This document shows, one piece after another, positions 1 to 5,544 of a stretch of DNA of 5,544 nt. The translations under genes were made by a program, and so were the position numbers. Each line of letters starts with the position of its first letter. Positions within the stretch are counted from its first letter, which is position 1. The DNA is from Hyphomicrobiales bacterium (GTDB taxonomy: Bacteria > Pseudomonadota > Alphaproteobacteria > Rhizobiales > Xanthobacteraceae): contig JAPLPC010000186.1 in assembly GCA_026400425.1 (NCBI GenBank), forward strand, positions 1 to 5,544. The letters are read 5' to 3'. The notes under the pieces are model-generated. The model saw nothing but the letters and a program-made list of their open reading frames with translations. It did not search any database and was not told the DNA's origin.

Positions 1-807
1 ACCCTCACCACCTGGAATATCAATTCCGTCCGCCTGCGCATCGAACTCGTCGCTGATTTCCTCACCGCGCATCAGCCCGACGTGCTGTGCCTGCAGGAGA
101 CCAAATGCCCCGACGATGCGTTTCCGCTGAAGCGTTTCAAGCAGCTCGGCTACCACCACGTCGCGCTGAACGGCCAGAAGGGCTACCACGGCGTCGCCAT
201 CGTCTCGAAGCTGCCGTTCGAGTCCAGCGACATCCGCGTGTTCTGCGACAAGCTGGATTCACGCCACATCTCGGTGAGCTTCGGTGCGCAAGCCGGGCTC
301 GCCACACCGCTGATCGTGCATGACTTCTACGTCCCCGCGGGCGGCGACATTCCAGATCCCGAGGCCAATCCGAAATTCGCCCACAAGCTGTCGTTCCTCG
401 ACGAGATGAAGAGCTGCGAGCTGCTGCATCCGCGCGGCGATGCCAGGCACATCCTGGTCGGCGATCTCAACGTGGCGCCGCACGAGAACGACGTGTGGTC
501 GCATAAGCAGATGCTGAAGATCGTGTCGCACACGCCGATCGAATGCGACAAGCTGCTGGCGGTGCAGAGCGAAGGCAACTGGATCGACGTTGCGCGCGAG
601 CGCATTCCGCTGTCGGAGAAGATCTACACCTGGTGGAGCTATCGCGCCGCCGACTGGGCCGCCTCGAATCGCGGCCGCCGGCTGGATCACATCTGGGTCT
701 CCAGCGCGCTGAAGGATGCCGTCCACGACTATCAAGTGCTGCGCGACGCCCGCGGCTGGCAACGCCCGTCGGACCATGTGCCGGTGACAGTGGTGCTGGA
801 TGTGTAG
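1..807 (+). CDS. xth: Exodeoxyribonuclease III (AP endonuclease), 5' end missing
   Basis: The enzyme belongs to the EEP (exonuclease-endonuclease-phosphatase) superfamily. The family cleaves DNA at abasic sites and removes nucleotides 3' to 5' from duplex DNA in base-excision repair in the cytoplasm. Reading frame 1 is open from the first base, so the start codon lies just upstream, probably only a few codons away because the first visible residues already match the N-terminal strand. The GTG at 82 is internal and is not the start. Counting window codons, the motifs are WNIN (5-8), LQETK with metal-binding Glu33, GDLNVAP with Asp155 and Asn157, RRLDHIW with Asp229, and SDHVPV with the Asp258-His259 pair. 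These are the standard ExoIII catalytic positions in the standard order and spacing. The visible 268 residues are close to the full family length. No frameshift or lost residue is seen. The gene converges with the cyclic-nucleotide-binding gene. The identification is firm; which xth paralogue this is cannot be told. Confidence 0.95.
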   Translation, partial: TLTTWNINSVRLRIELVADFLTAHQPDVLCLQETKCPDDAFPLKRFKQLGYHHVALNGQKGYHGVAIVSKLPFESSDIRVFCDKLDSRHISVSFGAQAGLATPLIVHDFYVPAGGDIPDPEANPKFAHKLSFLDEMKSCELLHPRGDARHILVGDLNVAPHENDVWSHKQMLKIVSHTPIECDKLLAVQSEGNWIDVARERIPLSEKIYTWWSYRAADWAASNRGRRLDHIWVSSALKDAVHDYQVLRDARGWQRPSDHVPVTVVLDV

Positions 808-825
808 TTGCGAAGCGCATCGCCG

Positions 826-938
826 TCATGTCCCCTCTCCCGCTTTTGCGGGTGAGGATCAGGGTGGGGGAAGCCCCACGTGACGTCGGAGCTTGTTGCT
901 GCCCCCACCCCGGCCCTCCCCGCAAGCGGGAGAGGGGA
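826..938. repeat. Long palindromic intergenic repeat, complete copy
   Basis: This is a GC-rich imperfect palindrome between two convergent genes. The outer arms TCCCCTCTCCCGCTT (831-845) and AAGCGGGAGAGGGGA (924-938) pair perfectly over 15 bp. Inner arms GGGTGGGGG (862-870) and CCCCCACCC (902-910) pair over 9 bp, leaving a loop at about 871-901. Each outer arm can also form its own small hairpin (CCCGC-TTTT-GCGGG at 839-852). The 18-base block TCATGTCCCCTCTCCCGC at 826-843 recurs exactly at 5516-5533, which shows that it is a dispersed element. It starts 18 bases after the xth stop and ends 23 bases before the stop of the opposing gene. It may also end transcription from both sides, although it has no T-tract. 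Confidence 0.85.
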
Positions 939-961
939 AGTGGAGTTCTTGATTGCGCCCC

Positions 962-1408
962 TTACCCGAGCTTCGCTTTCACCGCCATGAAATCGCTGGC
1001 GAGTTCGTTCATGCGCGTGGCCATGTCGTTGCGCAGGCGGACGGCGGCGTCGGGGTCGCTGTCGAGCACGCGCTGGAACAGGATGCGGGTGATCCGGATC
1101 ACGCTGGAATATTCCGCGGCCACCGCCGTGGCGCGACGCGGCATCGCCACCAGCAATGATAGTTCGCCGATCAGCGCGCCACGCTCGGCGGTCATCTCAA
1201 AGCCGCTGCCGTCGTCGACGCTGATGATAAACGCGCCCGACTGAACCACATAGCCGCAATCGGCCAGCTCATCTTCGCGAAACAGAACCGAGCCGCGGGA
1301 AAAATCCTGCTGCTCGGAGCCGATGGCGATGACGCGCAAAGCGTCCCTCCCGAGCAAGCGTAGGGTCGGGACGCGCTCAAGCAATGCGACGTCATCATCA
1401 ATCGACAT
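962..1408 (-). CDS. Stand-alone cyclic nucleotide-binding domain protein
   Basis: This 148-residue protein is essentially one CAP/PKA-type cyclic-nucleotide-binding domain (about residues 8-125). A short helical tail follows (RNDMATRMNELASDFMAVKAK). The phosphate-binding cassette is clear: LIGELSLL with Glu82 for the ribose, then PRRATAV with Arg91/Arg92 for the cyclic phosphate. The upstream beta-roll glycines (FSRGSVLF and YVVQSG) are present. There is no helix-turn-helix, so it is not a Crp/Fnr transcription factor, and no kinase or membrane segment. It probably senses cAMP or cGMP and acts through a partner, but ligand and partner cannot be read from the sequence. The ATG at 1408 fits the expected domain start; no clear Shine-Dalgarno sequence precedes it. 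It lies 84 bases downstream of the response-regulator gene on the same strand and may be cotranscribed. A similar arrangement is known, from memory, in Brucella, where otpR is paired with a gene annotated as a cAMP-dependent kinase regulatory subunit. Confidence 0.88.
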   Translation of the reverse strand: MSIDDDVALLERVPTLRLLGRDALRVIAIGSEQQDFSRGSVLFREDELADCGYVVQSGAFIISVDDGSGFEMTAERGALIGELSLLVAMPRRATAVAAEYSSVIRITRILFQRVLDSDPDAAVRLRNDMATRMNELASDFMAVKAKLG

Positions 1409-1492
1409 GAAGACAATCGTTCAGGACAACTGCGTGGGGTGGATCCGCACGACATGGCAGGCAACGAACGGCGAATCGGTTCCCTGTTCGTA

Positions 1493-2179
1493 TCACGGCA
1501 CCAACTTGTAGCCACCGGCTTCGGTCACCAGGATTTCCGGATTGGCCGCATCGGTCTCGATCTTCTGGCGCAGCCGGTAGATATGCGTTTCCAGCGTGTG
1601 GGTGGTGACGCCGGAATTATAACCCCAGACTTCCTGCAGCAAAGTTTCGCGCGACACCGCCATCTGGCCGGCGCGATACAGGAAACGCAGGATCGCGGTT
1701 TCCTTCTCGGTCAGCCGCACCTTCTTGGCATTGGCACCCGCCAGCATTTTCGAACCCGGACGAAAGCTGTAGGGGCCGACGGTGAATACCGCATCCTCGC
1801 TCGCTTCGTGCTGACGCAGCTGCGCACGAATGCGCGCCAGCAGCACCGCAAACCGGAACGGCTTGGCGACGTAATCATTGGCACCGGATTCGAGGCCCAG
1901 AATGGTATCGCTGTCGGTGTCATGCCCGGTCAGCATGATGATCGGCGCCTTGAAGCCGCCCTTGCGCAGGCTGCGCACCACTTCACGGCCGTCGGTATCG
2001 GGCAGTCCGACATCCATCAGCACCAGATCGGGCGAATTCGCTTTCGCAGCACTCGCGCCCTTGGCGCCGGTATCCACGGCGGAGGCTTCGAACTCTTCAT
2101 GCAGCGACAATTGCTCGACCAGCGCCTCGCGCAAATCAGTGTCGTCATCCACGATCAAGATCTTGCGGGCATTCGGCAT
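1493..2179 (-). CDS. OmpR/PhoB-family response regulator, CenR/OtpR-like
   Basis: This is a 228-residue two-component response regulator that probably binds DNA when phosphorylated by a histidine kinase not present in this window. The receiver domain spans about residues 6-122. It has the acidic pocket DDD (11-13), phosphoacceptor Asp56 in LMDVGLP, Thr84 in LTGHD, Tyr103 and Lys106 in the KP motif. All activation residues are intact. The winged-helix effector domain (about 130-228) has LTEKETAILRFL, the recognition-helix segment THTLETHIYRLRQKIE (193-208) and the wing TEAGGYKLVP at the C-terminus. The N-terminal segment LREALVEQLSLHEEFE and the C-terminal half look like CenR of Caulobacter and OtpR of Brucella, which are tied to cell-envelope integrity and, for OtpR, beta-lactam tolerance. 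That orthology is recalled and needs a tree. The ATG at 2179 has a good ribosome-binding site. The cNMP-binding gene follows downstream, and a transpeptidase gene is divergent upstream. Confidence 0.93.
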   Translation of the reverse strand: MPNARKILIVDDDTDLREALVEQLSLHEEFEASAVDTGAKGASAAKANSPDLVLMDVGLPDTDGREVVRSLRKGGFKAPIIMLTGHDTDSDTILGLESGANDYVAKPFRFAVLLARIRAQLRQHEASEDAVFTVGPYSFRPGSKMLAGANAKKVRLTEKETAILRFLYRAGQMAVSRETLLQEVWGYNSGVTTHTLETHIYRLRQKIETDAANPEILVTEAGGYKLVP

Positions 2180-2352
2180 TGCGACAATCCTTTGGACGGC
2201 TGCTGCGGCTTCGGTGGTCTGAAACGCGATGATGGGGTGGAGATCACCACGGTTTAGTTAGTCCGCATAGTCTAGCGTAAAAAAACCCAGCATTCTCAAT
2301 GAATGTGGTTTTGCAGCGCGAAATAGAACATTTGCGGTAAACAGCCAAGGCG
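2180..2352. promoter_or_regulatory. Divergent promoter region between response regulator and L,D-transpeptidase
   Basis: This 173-base gap must hold the promoters of both flanking genes, which are transcribed away from each other. Its middle (about 2256-2345) is clearly richer in A and T than the rest of the window and includes a run of seven A at 2279-2285. A weak minus-strand promoter candidate is TTGAGA (2299-2294) followed by CTAGAC/TAGACT-like bases around 2276-2269; the spacing and the -10 match are poor. Similar short words GCGTAAA (2276-2282) and GCGGTAAAC (2334-2342) occur in the same orientation about 58 bases apart and could be regulator contacts, but this is only suggestive. The segment next to the response regulator (2180-2255) is a GC-rich leader with no clear structure. 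Confidence 0.45.
2188..2193 (-). promoter_or_regulatory. Ribosome-binding site of the response regulator
   Basis: The minus strand reads AAAGGA here, 8 bases before the ATG at 2179. This supports that start over any downstream alternative. Confidence 0.6.
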
Positions 2353-2937
2353 ATGCGGCGGGATTCGATGGGAAACGTCATTCATTCAGAGACTTATCGA
2401 ACAAGCTTGCGTGATCGACCGGTGCAGATTGTGGTGGTCCGCGCCGCAGCAGGCAACCCGCAACGGGGGTGGCTTAGCTACGATCACACAACCATACCCG
2501 TCGCGCTGGGCCGCGGCGGAATCAAGGCGAACAAGCGCGAAGGCGATGGCGCAACGCCGCAGGGCGTGTTTCATCCGCGCCGGCTGTGGTGGCGAGCCGA
2601 CCGTCATGTCAGGCCGCGCACGCAGCTGCCGGTGCGCATCATCTCGCCGCACGATGCCTGGTGCGAGGATCCGAACGACCGGCACTACAACAGACCGGTG
2701 CGGCTCGATCGCGGCTGCGGCGGCGACCGGTTGACACGCCAGGACCATCTCTACGATTTCATCATCGAGATCGACCAGAACACCCGGCCGCGGATTGCCG
2801 GGCGCGGCAGTGCGGTATTCCTGCATCTGGCACGCGACAATTGGGGACCGACGGCCGGCTGCGTGGCGATGCGTCAGGGTGCAATGCTGCGCTTGCTGGC
2901 ACGGCTGGGGACCGGGACGAAGATCGTGGTGGGGTGA
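2353..2937 (+). CDS. L,D-transpeptidase (YkuD) family protein without signal peptide
   Basis: This 194-residue protein is a single YkuD catalytic domain, the fold that makes 3-3 cross-links in peptidoglycan or attaches proteins to it using a cysteine nucleophile. Family marks, in order, are VALGRGGIKANKREGDGATPQGVF (split over 50-73), WCEDPNDRHYNRPV (103-116), DHLYDFIIEID (131-141), GRGSAVFLHLA (150-160) with His158, and PTAGCVAM (166-173) with the presumed nucleophile Cys170. The classic SHGC motif reads TAGC here, a form I associate with an alphaproteobacterial subgroup. No signal peptide or membrane segment is present, and an in-frame TAA at 2338-2340 excludes an upstream extension that would add one. 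The start is either ATG 2353, with AAGG only 2 bases before it, or ATG 2368, with GGGA 4 bases before it; neither ribosome-binding site is strong. It is divergent from the envelope-type response regulator and may be one of its targets (inference). Confidence 0.88.
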   Translation: MRRDSMGNVIHSETYRTSLRDRPVQIVVVRAAAGNPQRGWLSYDHTTIPVALGRGGIKANKREGDGATPQGVFHPRRLWWRADRHVRPRTQLPVRIISPHDAWCEDPNDRHYNRPVRLDRGCGGDRLTRQDHLYDFIIEIDQNTRPRIAGRGSAVFLHLARDNWGPTAGCVAMRQGAMLRLLARLGTGTKIVVG

Positions 2938-2943
2938 GCTTCT

Positions 2944-2977
2944 TGTCCCCCTCCCGCCCTTGCGGGGGAGGGGGACA
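2944..2977. repeat. GC-rich hairpin between convergent genes, likely repeat relative and terminator
   Basis: TGTCCCCCTCCC (2944-2955) pairs perfectly with GGGAGGGGGACA (2966-2977) around a 10-base loop that contains CCCTTGCGG. It starts 6 bases after the transpeptidase stop and ends 13 bases before the stop of the opposing yggS-like gene. Its pyrimidine-rich arm resembles the repeats at 826 and 5516, so it is probably a short divergent member of the same family. A stem this strong between converging genes may stop transcription from both sides, but it lacks a T-tract. Confidence 0.7.
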
Positions 2978-2990
2978 CTGGCGACCGCCC

Positions 2991-3698
2991 TTACCGATGC
3001 CCGAAGATCGCCGAACCGACCCGCACATGCGTGGCGCCGAACTGGATGGCGGTGGCGAAATCCGCGCTCATGCCCATCGACAGCTGTGTCAGCCCGTTGC
3101 GCGCGGCTATTTTTGCGGTGAGCGCGAAATGCGGCGCCGGCGCTTCGTCGGCCGGGGGGATGCACATCAGGCCGGCGATCGTCAGGCCCCAGTGATCGCG
3201 GCAGCGGGCCAGGAAATCGTCCGCATCGGCCGGCGCGATGCCGGCTTTCTGCGGTTCCTCGCCGGTGTTGATCTGCACGAACAGCTGCGGAGATCTGCCT
3301 TGCGCGGCAATCTCTTTGGCCAGTGCATCGCAGAGCGACGGGCGATCGACGGAATGGATGGCATCGAACAGAGCGACCGCTTCCCTGGCCTTGTTGGACT
3401 GCAGCGGCCCGATCAGATGCAGCGCAATCGCGGGTTGAGCCGCGATCAGCGCCGGCCACTTGCCTTTCGCCTCCTGAACGCGATTTTCGCCGAACATGCG
3501 CTGTCCGGCTGCAATGACAGGCGCGATCGCCGCGGCCTCGAAGGTCTTCGAGACCGCGATCAGATTGACGGAAGTCCGCTCGCGACGGGCCTCTTTGCAG
3601 GCGCGGCCGATCTCCGCCTCGACCACAGCGAGACCGGCGGCTGCCGATGAAGAAGATGTTAACGGCAAGTGATCATGCACGGAATTTTTCTCAACCAA
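2991..3698 (-). CDS. yggS: YggS/YlmE/PROSC-family pyridoxal-phosphate-binding protein
   Basis: The protein belongs to the PLP homeostasis family, a single alanine-racemase-like TIM barrel that binds and delivers pyridoxal phosphate in the cytoplasm. The family influences amino-acid and keto-acid balance and has no established catalytic reaction. Seen in the 235-residue reading: LIAVSKT with the PLP-binding Lys51, FGENRVQEA (69-77), HLIGPLQSNKAR (94-105), VQINTGEEPQKAGI (141-154), LSMGMSADFATAI (206-218) and RVGSAIFGHR (226-235). The Ser/Gly-rich phosphate-binding loops are intact and the length is normal. The start is uncertain. TTG at 3698 gives the longest form and GTG at 3680 gives a protein 6 residues shorter; neither has a good ribosome-binding site. 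Conserved sequence begins only around residue 22, so both fit. The gene is divergent from the diguanylate cyclase with a gap of about 100 bases, in which I see no convincing promoter. Confidence 0.94.
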   Translation of the reverse strand: MVEKNSVHDHLPLTSSSSAAAGLAVVEAEIGRACKEARRERTSVNLIAVSKTFEAAAIAPVIAAGQRMFGENRVQEAKGKWPALIAAQPAIALHLIGPLQSNKAREAVALFDAIHSVDRPSLCDALAKEIAAQGRSPQLFVQINTGEEPQKAGIAPADADDFLARCRDHWGLTIAGLMCIPPADEAPAPHFALTAKIAARNGLTQLSMGMSADFATAIQFGATHVRVGSAIFGHR

Positions 3699-3787
3699 GA
3701 CGCGAACTTTCGTGGGGACAGATGCAATTTGAAGGTCCGGCGAAAGAGTTTGTGAACGCTTTCAGGTACGTATGTCCGGCGGGGACT

Positions 3788-3793
3788 GAGGGA
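3788..3793 (+). promoter_or_regulatory. Ribosome-binding site of the diguanylate cyclase
   Basis: GAGGGA stands 7 bases before the ATG at 3801 and supports that start. Confidence 0.6.
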
Positions 3794-3800
3794 TCCGAAG

Positions 3801-5498
3801 ATGTCACGCATCGGTATCAATCGCAATAAAGCCAGACTGAAGAGCGCCCTCGGCATCCGCGCCCGTCTGGTGCTTTTTGCGTTGATCTTGGTCGGGCCAT
3901 TGATGGCCGAACGCATCCGATCGCTGCATCATGACCGTGCCCGGCAGATCGCCGCCGCATCCCGCGAGTTTGCCGGCATTGCCCGCCATAGCGCCGATGC
4001 GCAGCGCGAAGTGTTCGCCTCGATCGAAGCGGTACTGAAATCCTCCGCCTATATCCATACCAGCGCGGCCCAGGTGCAGCGCAGTTGCGCCATCATGCGC
4101 GCCAGCCTGCGCGGCAACATGCCGTGGCTGCGCAGCCTCACGGTCGCCGGCGTCGATGGCGTGGCGCGCTGCTCGACCTGGCCCGAGATCGTGGACAACC
4201 AGTTCAATTTCGGCGACCGGCCGTATTTCAAGCAGGCCGTCGCCAGCGGCGAATTCACCGTCAGCGATTATGTGTTCAGCCGCCTCACCAATCTGCCGAC
4301 GGTGATGGCCGCCTATCTCGCGCCCGGCGAAACCCGCGCCGACGATGCGGTGATTCTGGCCGCCATCAATCTCGACTGGATGTCGAAGCTGATGAGCAAT
4401 CTCGGCGACAGGCCCGGCGTCACCGCGCTGCTGGTCGATCATGCCGGCACGGTGCTGGCCGCGCCGGCGAACAATGCCGCTGCGGTCGGCCGGCCGATGG
4501 AGGATCTGTCGCTGCTGCCGCTGATCGCTGCCAAGATGCGCAATTCGCAGCGCGAGTCAGGTTCGCTGTCCTTTGTCGGCGATGACGGCATGCGCCGCGC
4601 CGTGTCGGTCGCCACCATCCCCGGCACCAGCGCGCAGTTGATCGTCAGTATCGACGAGGCCGAAGTGACGTCGAACGCCGATCACAATATCCGTACCGCC
4701 TATATCCAGCTGGCCATCGTCTGCCTGTTCGCGCTGCTCGGCGCGCTGGTGGTGGCGGAGCGCATGATCATCAAGCCGATCCGGGCGATCTCCACCATGG
4801 CCAAGCGCTTCGGTCGCGGCGACTGGTCGGCCCGCATGCCGCGCAATTCGCTGCCGGCGGAATTCGTGCCGCTCGCCCGCGCCTTTTACGGCATGGCGGC
4901 GCAGCTGCGCGGCCGCGAGCGCGAGCTGCGCGCCAGCAACGAGCAGCTTACGGTGCTGGCCTCGGTGGACATGCTGTCCGGCCTCGCCAACCGCCGTGGA
5001 TTCCAGAGCCGGCTCGATTTCGAATGGTTGCGCGCCCAGCAATCCGGCGACCATCTGGCGCTGCTGATGATCGACGTCGATCACTTCAAGCTGTTCAACG
5101 ACAGTTATGGCCATCCCGAAGGCGACGCCTGCCTGGCCCGAATCGGCGCCGAATTGTCGGCGCTCGCCGATCGGGTGTCCGGGTTCGCCGGCCGCTATGG
5201 CGGCGAGGAATTCTGCCTGCTGCTGCCGGCCACCGACAGCGCGCGCGGCAGCCAGATCGGCGAAATGGTCCGCACGGCGATTGCGAGCCTGCAGGTGCCG
5301 CACGCCACCAGCGCCCACCAGCGCGTCACCGTCAGCGTCGGCGTCGCCGCGGCGGCGCCCAAGCATCTGGAAACCCTCCGTGACCTGCTCGAAGCCGCCG
5401 ACGCCGCGCTCTACGCCGCCAAACGACGCGGCCGCAATGCCGTGGTCGAGCATGGCTTCGTGCGCGACTATGACACGGCGGTGTCGCTGAGCGCGTGA
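3801..5498 (+). CDS. Membrane diguanylate cyclase: Cache-like sensor, HAMP, GGEEF
   Basis: This 565-residue inner-membrane enzyme should make cyclic di-GMP from two GTP in response to a periplasmic signal. A short membrane segment (about 21-37) is followed by a periplasmic dCache-like domain (about 45-295). That domain has the motif DRPYFKQAV from Asp139, the segment VSDYVFSRLTNLPTVMAAYL and a second lobe around LLVDHAGTVLAAP. Membrane segment two is about 302-319. HAMP follows at about 320-374, with IIKPIRAIS, and then a charged helical linker. The GGDEF domain runs from about 385: DMLSGLANRRGF (390-401), Asp425 for metal, Asn433 and Asp442 for guanine, and RYGGEEF with GGEEF at 467-471. These match the catalytic residues of PleD. 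The product-inhibition site is RVSG (458-461) instead of RxxD, so its Asp is missing. There is no EAL domain. The start at 3801 has a good ribosome-binding site. Catalytic activity is likely; the ligand is unknown. Confidence 0.94.
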   Translation: MSRIGINRNKARLKSALGIRARLVLFALILVGPLMAERIRSLHHDRARQIAAASREFAGIARHSADAQREVFASIEAVLKSSAYIHTSAAQVQRSCAIMRASLRGNMPWLRSLTVAGVDGVARCSTWPEIVDNQFNFGDRPYFKQAVASGEFTVSDYVFSRLTNLPTVMAAYLAPGETRADDAVILAAINLDWMSKLMSNLGDRPGVTALLVDHAGTVLAAPANNAAAVGRPMEDLSLLPLIAAKMRNSQRESGSLSFVGDDGMRRAVSVATIPGTSAQLIVSIDEAEVTSNADHNIRTAYIQLAIVCLFALLGALVVAERMIIKPIRAISTMAKRFGRGDWSARMPRNSLPAEFVPLARAFYGMAAQLRGRERELRASNEQLTVLASVDMLSGLANRRGFQSRLDFEWLRAQQSGDHLALLMIDVDHFKLFNDSYGHPEGDACLARIGAELSALADRVSGFAGRYGGEEFCLLLPATDSARGSQIGEMVRTAIASLQVPHATSAHQRVTVSVGVAAAAPKHLETLRDLLEAADAALYAAKRRGRNAVVEHGFVRDYDTAVSLSA

Positions 5499-5515
5499 TT
5501 GAGAGGCATCGTCCA

Positions 5516-5544
5516 TCATGTCCCCTCTCCCGCCCTTCGCGGGG
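5516..5544. repeat. Palindromic intergenic repeat, second copy, cut by the window edge
   Basis: TCATGTCCCCTCTCCCGC (5516-5533) is identical to 826-843, and the small hairpin CCCGC-CCTTC-GCGGG (5529-5543) repeats the same design with another loop. The copy starts 17 bases after the diguanylate-cyclase stop. Its other arm, if present, lies outside the window. Confidence 0.8.

Noticed and set aside
82..84. GTG as the start of the exonuclease III gene
   Set aside because: The frame is open to the window edge, and upstream codons encode the conserved WNIN motif, so the true start is outside the window.
826..938. CRISPR or non-coding RNA gene
   Set aside because: There is a single palindrome with no regularly spaced direct repeats and no promoter evidence. 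The match to the copy at 5516 points to a dispersed intergenic repeat.
1409..1492. Terminator or separate promoter between the response regulator and the cNMP-binding gene
   Set aside because: No convincing stem with a T-tract and no clear -35/-10 pair was found, so a shared transcript remains the simpler reading.
1439..2257. Plus-strand open frame of 272 codons antisense to the response regulator
   Set aside because: The opposite strand encodes a full, well-conserved response regulator. The antisense translation shows no family features.
2386..3459. Long minus-strand open frame of 357 codons across the transpeptidase and YggS genes
   Set aside because: It overlaps two clearly recognisable genes, crosses the hairpin repeat and translates to an Arg/Pro/Ala-rich sequence without family motifs, as expected for a shadow frame in GC-rich DNA.
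2586..3650. Long plus-strand open frame of 354 codons
   Set aside because: It is the shadow of the transpeptidase in another frame and the antisense of YggS. No recognisable motif or plausible ribosome-binding site was found.
4557..5519. Minus-strand open frame of 320 codons antisense to the diguanylate cyclase
   Set aside because: The His/Gln/Gly/Ala-rich translation is typical of antisense frames. The sense strand holds a complete cyclase with all motifs.

Overview
The window is about 5.5 kb of GC-rich, gene-dense chromosomal DNA with six protein-coding genes. The codon use, the kinds of proteins and the GC-rich hairpin repeats of the TCCCCTCTCCCGC type suggest an alphaproteobacterium of the Bradyrhizobium/Rhodopseudomonas group. 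That placement is pattern recognition, not a database match. No RNA gene, insertion sequence, prophage gene or CRISPR array was seen, and no stretch above 300 bases lacks a gene.

Layout: (1) The 3' part of an exodeoxyribonuclease III gene (+, 1-807) runs in from the left edge, with all its catalytic motifs intact. (2) A long palindromic repeat (about 826-938) separates it from two minus-strand genes, which read 2179 to 962. The first is an OmpR/PhoB-type response regulator that resembles the CenR/OtpR envelope regulators. The second is a small stand-alone cyclic-nucleotide-binding-domain protein. (3) A 173-base, partly AT-rich divergent region (2180-2352) follows, then a YkuD-type L,D-transpeptidase on the plus strand (2353-2937) without a signal peptide. 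(4) A short GC-rich hairpin (2944-2977) lies between it and the convergent gene for the YggS/YlmE-type PLP-binding protein (minus, 2991-3698). (5) Divergent from that, a membrane-bound diguanylate cyclase (3801-5498) has a periplasmic Cache-like sensor, HAMP and GGEEF domain. Another copy of the repeat begins 17 bases after its stop and runs off the right edge.

Functionally, the centre of the window looks like a signalling and envelope cluster: a response regulator, a putative second-messenger (cNMP) receptor and, divergently, a peptidoglycan cross-linking-type enzyme. A c-di-GMP synthase with a degenerate inhibitory site lies nearby. The DNA-repair nuclease and YggS are housekeeping genes. 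Nothing in the window demands a wholly new system. The points most worth a second look are the response-regulator/cNMP-receptor pair beside the transpeptidase, the cyclase without a canonical I-site, the leaderless transpeptidase with an AGC catalytic motif, and the repeat family found just after the stop codon of all three plus-strand genes.
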